Shown here piece after piece: positions 56,906-64,000 of a stretch of DNA of 64,000 nucleotides. The notes below the pieces were generated by a model, which worked only from the letters and a program-made list of their open reading frames with translations, did not search any database and was not told where the DNA came from. Origin of the DNA: an uncultured Sphaerochaeta sp. (lineage in GTDB: Bacteria; Spirochaetota; Spirochaetia; Sphaerochaetales; Sphaerochaetaceae); assembly GCF_963677075.1 (NCBI RefSeq), contig NZ_OY781873.1:372001-436000 (forward strand), given 5' to 3'. Within the stretch, counting starts at the first letter, position 1, and each line of letters starts with the position of its first letter. Made by a program: the position numbers and the translations under genes.

Positions 56906-57712
56906 TTACTCAGTCACAAGAACCACTTCACCATTGGGATAACGCTCTGCAACATAGGAGGTAATCTTCTCACTGCGGAGTGCTTCAACCAAAGCAACAA
57001 TAGCCTTGTCATTCTCACGTCCTTGCTTGACGGCAACGACATTTACATAAGGACTGTCTGCACCTTCGACAAGCAATCCATCCTGAGTTGCGATCAAACC
57101 AGCGGGAATGGCGTAGTTGCCATTGATGATGGCAGCATCGACATCAGAGAGTACACGAGGAAGACTTGCAGCCTCGATCTCGCGGAAAGAGAAACCCTTA
57201 GGATTGGATGCAATATCCAGCGGTGTTGCTTCAAGACCAGCATTTGCATCAAGGGTCAACAAGCCAGCACTCTGGAGCAACAACAATGCCCTACCCTCAT
57301 TGGTTGGATCGTTCGGAATTGCAATGGTAGCACCTTCTGGGAGCTCGGCAATTGAATCATACTGCTCTGAGTACAAAGCAAATGGCTCAACGTGGATGCC
57401 ACCTGCATTGGCCAGATGATATCCTTTCTCCTTGTTGAAGGACTCAAGATAGGGGATATGCTGGAAGAAGTTTGCATCCAGCTCTCCGCTCTCCAAAGCC
57501 TCATTGGGAGTTACATAGTCGGTGAACTCCTGGATCTTCAAGGTAATTCCCTGCTGGGCAAGATCCTCAACCACCAACTCGAGGAAAGCAGCATGGGGTT
57601 CTGGGGTGGCTCCGACTACCAAGGTATTGGAATCGGCCTCTTCTTTGGTGCCTGCTGCAAACAATGAAAGTGCAAGCAACAACACAAGTGAAACACTTAG
57701 AATCTTTTTCAT
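56906..57712 (-). CDS. metQ: methionine-type ABC importer substrate-binding protein MetQ
   Basis: The 268-residue protein has a signal peptide (KKILSVSLVLLLALSLFAAG) and the NlpA/MetQ fold (LVVGATPEPHAAFLELV, FTDYVTPNEALESGELDANF, QHIPYLESF, PNDPTNEGRALLLLQ, INGNYAIPAG). Most MetQ proteins are lipoproteins; here no cysteine follows the hydrophobic core, so it should be soluble in the periplasm. ATG 57712 fits GGAG spacing better than the upstream 57721. Last gene of metNIQ. Methionine is the likely ligand, from family membership. Confidence 0.92.
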   Translation of the reverse strand: MKKILSVSLVLLLALSLFAAGTKEEADSNTLVVGATPEPHAAFLELVVEDLAQQGITLKIQEFTDYVTPNEALESGELDANFFQHIPYLESFNKEKGYHLANAGGIHVEPFALYSEQYDSIAELPEGATIAIPNDPTNEGRALLLLQSAGLLTLDANAGLEATPLDIASNPKGFSFREIEAASLPRVLSDVDAAIINGNYAIPAGLIATQDGLLVEGADSPYVNVVAVKQGRENDKAIVALVEALRSEKITSYVAERYPNGEVVLVTE

Positions 57713-57771
57713 GAACAACATCTCCTTCTCTCGCCTTTATATGAGAGGTACATAGTGACAATAATATGGGA

Positions 57772-58434
57772 TCAACGCCGTGCTATGAGCTTGGCACTAA
57801 TCTTGTTTCCGATCACCTGGATTACCTCAACGAGGACCAGGATGACGACAACGGCTACTACCATAATGTCGCCTCGGAATCGTTGGTATCCGTACCTGAT
57901 TGCCAGGTCTCCCAATCCTCCCCCACCAATTGCTCCAGCCATGGCCGAGTAACCGATGAGATTAATGATGGTCAGGGTAACTCCACTAACCAAGGAGGGA
58001 AGGGCCTCAGGTATCAACACCTTGCGGACAATTTGCATATTGGTGGAACCCATAGCACGGGCGGCCTGAACGACCCCCGGATCCACCTCCTTCAGTGCGG
58101 TCTCGATTACTCGAGCCACAAACGGCGCTGCTGCAATGGACAGCGGAACAATTGTTGCGGTAGTTCCAATACTGGTACCGATCAACAATCTCGATAAGGG
58201 AAATAGAAGAATCATAAGGATAATGAAGGGAAAAGAGCGAAGCACATTCACAATCCTTCCCAACACGTTATTCAACACAGGGTGAGGGATAATACCACCT
58301 TGATCCTCACCAGAGGTGGCTGAAAGCAGAATTCCAAGAGGAAGCCCAAGAATGAGGGAAAAGAGTGTTGAAAAGAAGACCATGCTCAACGTTTCCATGG
58401 TCGCTCCAAAAACCAATATCCAAAGCTTACTCAT
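57772..58434 (-). CDS. metI: methionine-type ABC importer permease MetI
   Basis: The 220-residue permease has five membrane helices (LVFGATMETLSMVFFSTLFS; FPFIILMILLFPL; IAAAPFVARVIETALKEVDP; SLVSGVTLTIINLIGYSAMA) and the EAA loop VVQAARAMGSTNMQIVRKVL that docks on MetN. Its ATG overlaps the metN stop by 4 bases (ATGA). Confidence 0.95.
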   Translation of the reverse strand: MSKLWILVFGATMETLSMVFFSTLFSLILGLPLGILLSATSGEDQGGIIPHPVLNNVLGRIVNVLRSFPFIILMILLFPLSRLLIGTSIGTTATIVPLSIAAAPFVARVIETALKEVDPGVVQAARAMGSTNMQIVRKVLIPEALPSLVSGVTLTIINLIGYSAMAGAIGGGGLGDLAIRYGYQRFRGDIMVVAVVVILVLVEVIQVIGNKISAKLIARR

Positions 58435-59447
58435 ACACTCTCCTCCTCTTCAACGACTACACCCATCTGAGAGAGCGATTCGATGGCTTTTTTTCGGGTA
58501 TCTTCATCACCACTGATATCCACTATCATTGTCCCAATCTCTATATCACCGACTTTTTGTACACCGCCTGCTCTGATATTGAAATCCACTCCAAGTTGCC
58601 GACTTATCTTACTGAGAATCGGCTGGTCAGTGGTCCCACCCCTAAATCGCAAGGTATAAGCACCACTCTTCTTTGACCATTGCACCATCTTATCCGTTTC
58701 TTCAGCCGCTTCGTCCACTCCCACCAAGTGGGAAAGGAAATCCTTGGTAACCTCACTGCTGGGATTGGCAAAGATATCAGTGACCAATCCTTGTTCAACC
58801 ACCACACCATCATTCAAGACAGCAACCTGGTCGCACGCATCACGAACAACTTCCATCTGGTGAGTGATCATGACAACAGTAAGGCTCATTTTTCTCTGAA
58901 TTTCCTTCAGCAAGGCGAGAATTGAATGGGTAGTTTGAGGATCGAGGGCACTGGTAGCTTCATCACAGAAAAGAATGTCTGGGTCACAAGCCAACGCACG
59001 GGCAATTGCCACACGTTGTTTTTGTCCACCACTGAGTGTACTGATCGGGGCCTTTCCCCTTCCATCCAGACCCACTAGAGAGAGCAGTGTCTTTACACGA
59101 CTTTCGATCTCGTTCTTAGGGGTGCCGGTTATCTCCAATGGGTAAGCAATATTTTGTTCTGCATTCCGACTGGAGAAAAGATTGAAGTTCTGGAAAATCA
59201 TTCCAACCCTTCTTCGTCTTTCTATGAGTGAATGCTTCTGGAGGTTGTCGACCCTCACATCATCAAAGAAGACTTCCCCTTCATCAGGGCGTTCGAGCAA
59301 ACTGATAAGGCGAACCAATGTCGACTTACCTGCGCCACTCTTTCCGATGATTCCATAAATGGTATTTGAAGGGATATCGAGGCTTATTCCATTGACCGCA
59401 TGCAAATCTCCATACGTTCGCTTTAGATTATGTAACTTTATTTGCAT
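58431..59447 (-). CDS. metN: methionine-type ABC importer ATP-binding protein MetN
   Basis: The 338-residue ATPase has Walker A GKSGAGKST, signature LSGGQKQRVAIARAL, Walker B ILFCDEATSALD and the H-loop MITHQME, followed by a C-terminal NIL domain (residues ~255-335: LRFRGGTTDQPILSKISRQL, IEIGTMIVDISG). In E. coli the NIL (C2) domain binds methionine and shuts transport (trans-inhibition). ATG 59447 has GAGGG seven bases ahead; an upstream ATG (59468) has no ribosome-binding site. Confidence 0.95.
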   Translation of the reverse strand: MQIKLHNLKRTYGDLHAVNGISLDIPSNTIYGIIGKSGAGKSTLVRLISLLERPDEGEVFFDDVRVDNLQKHSLIERRRRVGMIFQNFNLFSSRNAEQNIAYPLEITGTPKNEIESRVKTLLSLVGLDGRGKAPISTLSGGQKQRVAIARALACDPDILFCDEATSALDPQTTHSILALLKEIQRKMSLTVVMITHQMEVVRDACDQVAVLNDGVVVEQGLVTDIFANPSSEVTKDFLSHLVGVDEAAEETDKMVQWSKKSGAYTLRFRGGTTDQPILSKISRQLGVDFNIRAGGVQKVGDIEIGTMIVDISGDEDTRKKAIESLSQMGVVVEEEESV

Positions 59448-59462
59448 ACTTATACCCTCAAT

Positions 59463-59482
59463 ATTCATTTTCTCAAATGAAT
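59463..59482. promoter_or_regulatory. operator-like palindrome at the metNIQ start
   Basis: ATTCATTT (59463-59470) and AAATGAAT (59475-59482) form a perfect 8+4+8 inverted repeat, placed from the transcription start into the leader. It could be a repressor site or a weak leader hairpin. The leader is too short (about 36 bases) for a SAM riboswitch. Confidence 0.55.
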
Positions 59483-59489
59483 TGGTACC

Positions 59490-59518
59490 ATCATAGTAAA
59501 AAGGAGGGGTACTGGCAA
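59490..59518 (-). promoter_or_regulatory. sigma-70 promoter for metNIQ
   Basis: On the minus strand TTGCCA (59518-59513) and TATGAT (59495-59490) are spaced 17 bases; the start site is near 59483. Confidence 0.7.
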
Positions 59519-59596
59519 GAGCAGAAGCACAGTTTCCTGTTTATATCCTAGTCTATTACTAGTTTTATGATAGTTTGAAACCTATCCTCTGAATAC

Positions 59597-59626
59597 GAGA
59601 AAAGGACGCTTCTGCGTCCTCTTCTC
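59597..59626 (-). terminator. rRNA operon terminator
   Basis: On the minus strand GAGAAGAGGACGC pairs with GCGTCCTTTTCTC (one mismatch in 13) around AGAA. The T4 lies within the 3' arm. It is 45 bases past the 5S 3' end and upstream of the metNIQ promoter. Confidence 0.75.
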
Positions 59627-59670
59627 TATCTATGTTTTAAACCGGATAAACCGGTTGAAAGCAAAAAAGG

Positions 59671-59786
<116 letters not shown>

Positions 59787-59837
59787 GGCCAACGCCTGGG
59801 AGCGCGAGGGATCTCGCACGACCGGCCTTGGCAGCCC

Positions 59838-59854
59838 TGGGATTGGAATAATGA

Positions 59855-59866
<12 letters not shown>
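59838..59866 (-). other. 3' arm of the 23S processing stem
   Basis: This stretch is complementary to 62788-62817 over about 26 bases with one or two mismatches. The paired precursor RNA is the expected RNase III substrate that frees 23S rRNA. Confidence 0.75.
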
Positions 59867-62787
<2,921 letters not shown>

Positions 62788-62795
<8 letters not shown>

Positions 62796-62817
62796 ATATC
62801 ATTCTTCCAATCCCTGC
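62788..62817 (-). other. 5' arm of the 23S processing stem
   Basis: Minus-strand GATTGGAAGAATGATATGG and following bases pair with the 3' flank of 23S at 59838-59866, forming the long precursor stem. Confidence 0.75.
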
Positions 62818-62847
62818 GCTAATAACTTTCAAAAATCCTCTTCTCTC

Positions 62848-62921
62848 TGGAGGCAAGGGGATTCGAACCCCTGACCCTCGGCTTGCAAAGCCGATGCTCT
62901 AGCCAGCTGAGCTATGCCCCC
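62848..62921 (-). tRNA. tRNA-Ala (anticodon TGC) in the 16S-23S spacer
   Basis: A 74-base cloverleaf with acceptor GGGGGCA/TGCCTCC (one G-T pair), anticodon stem TCGGC/GCCGA with loop TTTGCAA (TGC), T-loop GGTTCGAATCC and discriminator A. CCA is not encoded. No tRNA-Ile is in the spacer. Confidence 0.97.
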
Positions 62922-63045
62922 GCTGAAGCCTATGCACCATCACACAAGGAAGAGATGAGAACAGGAAATCCACGCCCCCTTCAGGGCCATTGTTACAGGA
63001 CTTGCACCTGCTGGTCGACGACCGTTGGTTGGGTCCGGCTGTGAG

Positions 63046-64000
<955 letters not shown>

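Noticed and set aside
59448..59482. SAM or other methionine riboswitch before metN
   Set aside because: The leader predicted from the promoter is about 36 bases, too short for any known class.

Overview
The window reads as a chromosomal housekeeping segment of a spirochaete, most likely a member of Sphaerochaetaceae (Sphaerochaeta or a close relative). This rests on the mid-range base composition, the 16S/23S sequence, alanine-rich tails after signal peptides, a SpiroCoCo-like coiled-coil gene, and an asparagine at the rifampicin-critical position of RpoB that is typical of spirochaetes. No search could be run, so the genus is an inference. Almost everything lies on the minus strand; only six protein genes (GerMN protein, glgP, HTH regulator, mocA-like gene, M20 peptidase) or parts of regulatory regions read on the plus strand.

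Layout from left to right. 1-3.5 kb: an uncharacterised ABC importer (permease cut by the window edge, fused double ATPase, DUF3798-type binding protein). 3.6-8.5 kb: rlmB and the grpE-dnaK-dnaJ chaperone cluster. 8.5-14.1 kb: ptsI-der-HAD phosphatase-coiled-coil protein. 14.2-17.8 kb: a GerMN-domain protein facing tlyA, ymdB and rny. 18.0-32.7 kb: tuf followed by the complete S10, spc and alpha ribosomal protein clusters ending in rpoA-rplQ. 33.0-45.6 kb: tRNA-Thr, rpmG, tRNA-Trp, secE, nusG, rplKAJL, rpoBC, rpsL and rpsG. 45.7-54.9 kb: glycogen phosphorylase, a small CI-type regulator, a DUF554 membrane protein, a MocA-like nucleotidyltransferase, clpB, a TetR regulator and a membrane-anchored M20 peptidase. 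54.9-59.5 kb: hsp20, ornithine carbamoyltransferase and the metNIQ importer. 59.6-64.0 kb: an rRNA operon (5S, 23S, tRNA-Ala, and the 3' part of 16S).

The genes form a growth-rate core: translation, transcription, protein export and protein folding. The most informative material is regulatory. Candidates visible in the sequence are an L1 autoregulatory hairpin before rplK, paired stem-loops between rplL and rpoB, a highly structured tuf leader behind a near-consensus promoter, a 12-bp UUCG hairpin between dnaK and dnaJ, a sigma-54-like promoter before hsp20, an ARG-box-like site before argF, an operator palindrome at the metN start, and at least three promoters placed so close to their start codons that the mRNAs should be leaderless or nearly so. 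I did not see CRISPR arrays, insertion sequences, prophage or defence genes, and I found no clear new multi-gene system. The DUF3798 importer is the least characterised multi-gene unit here.
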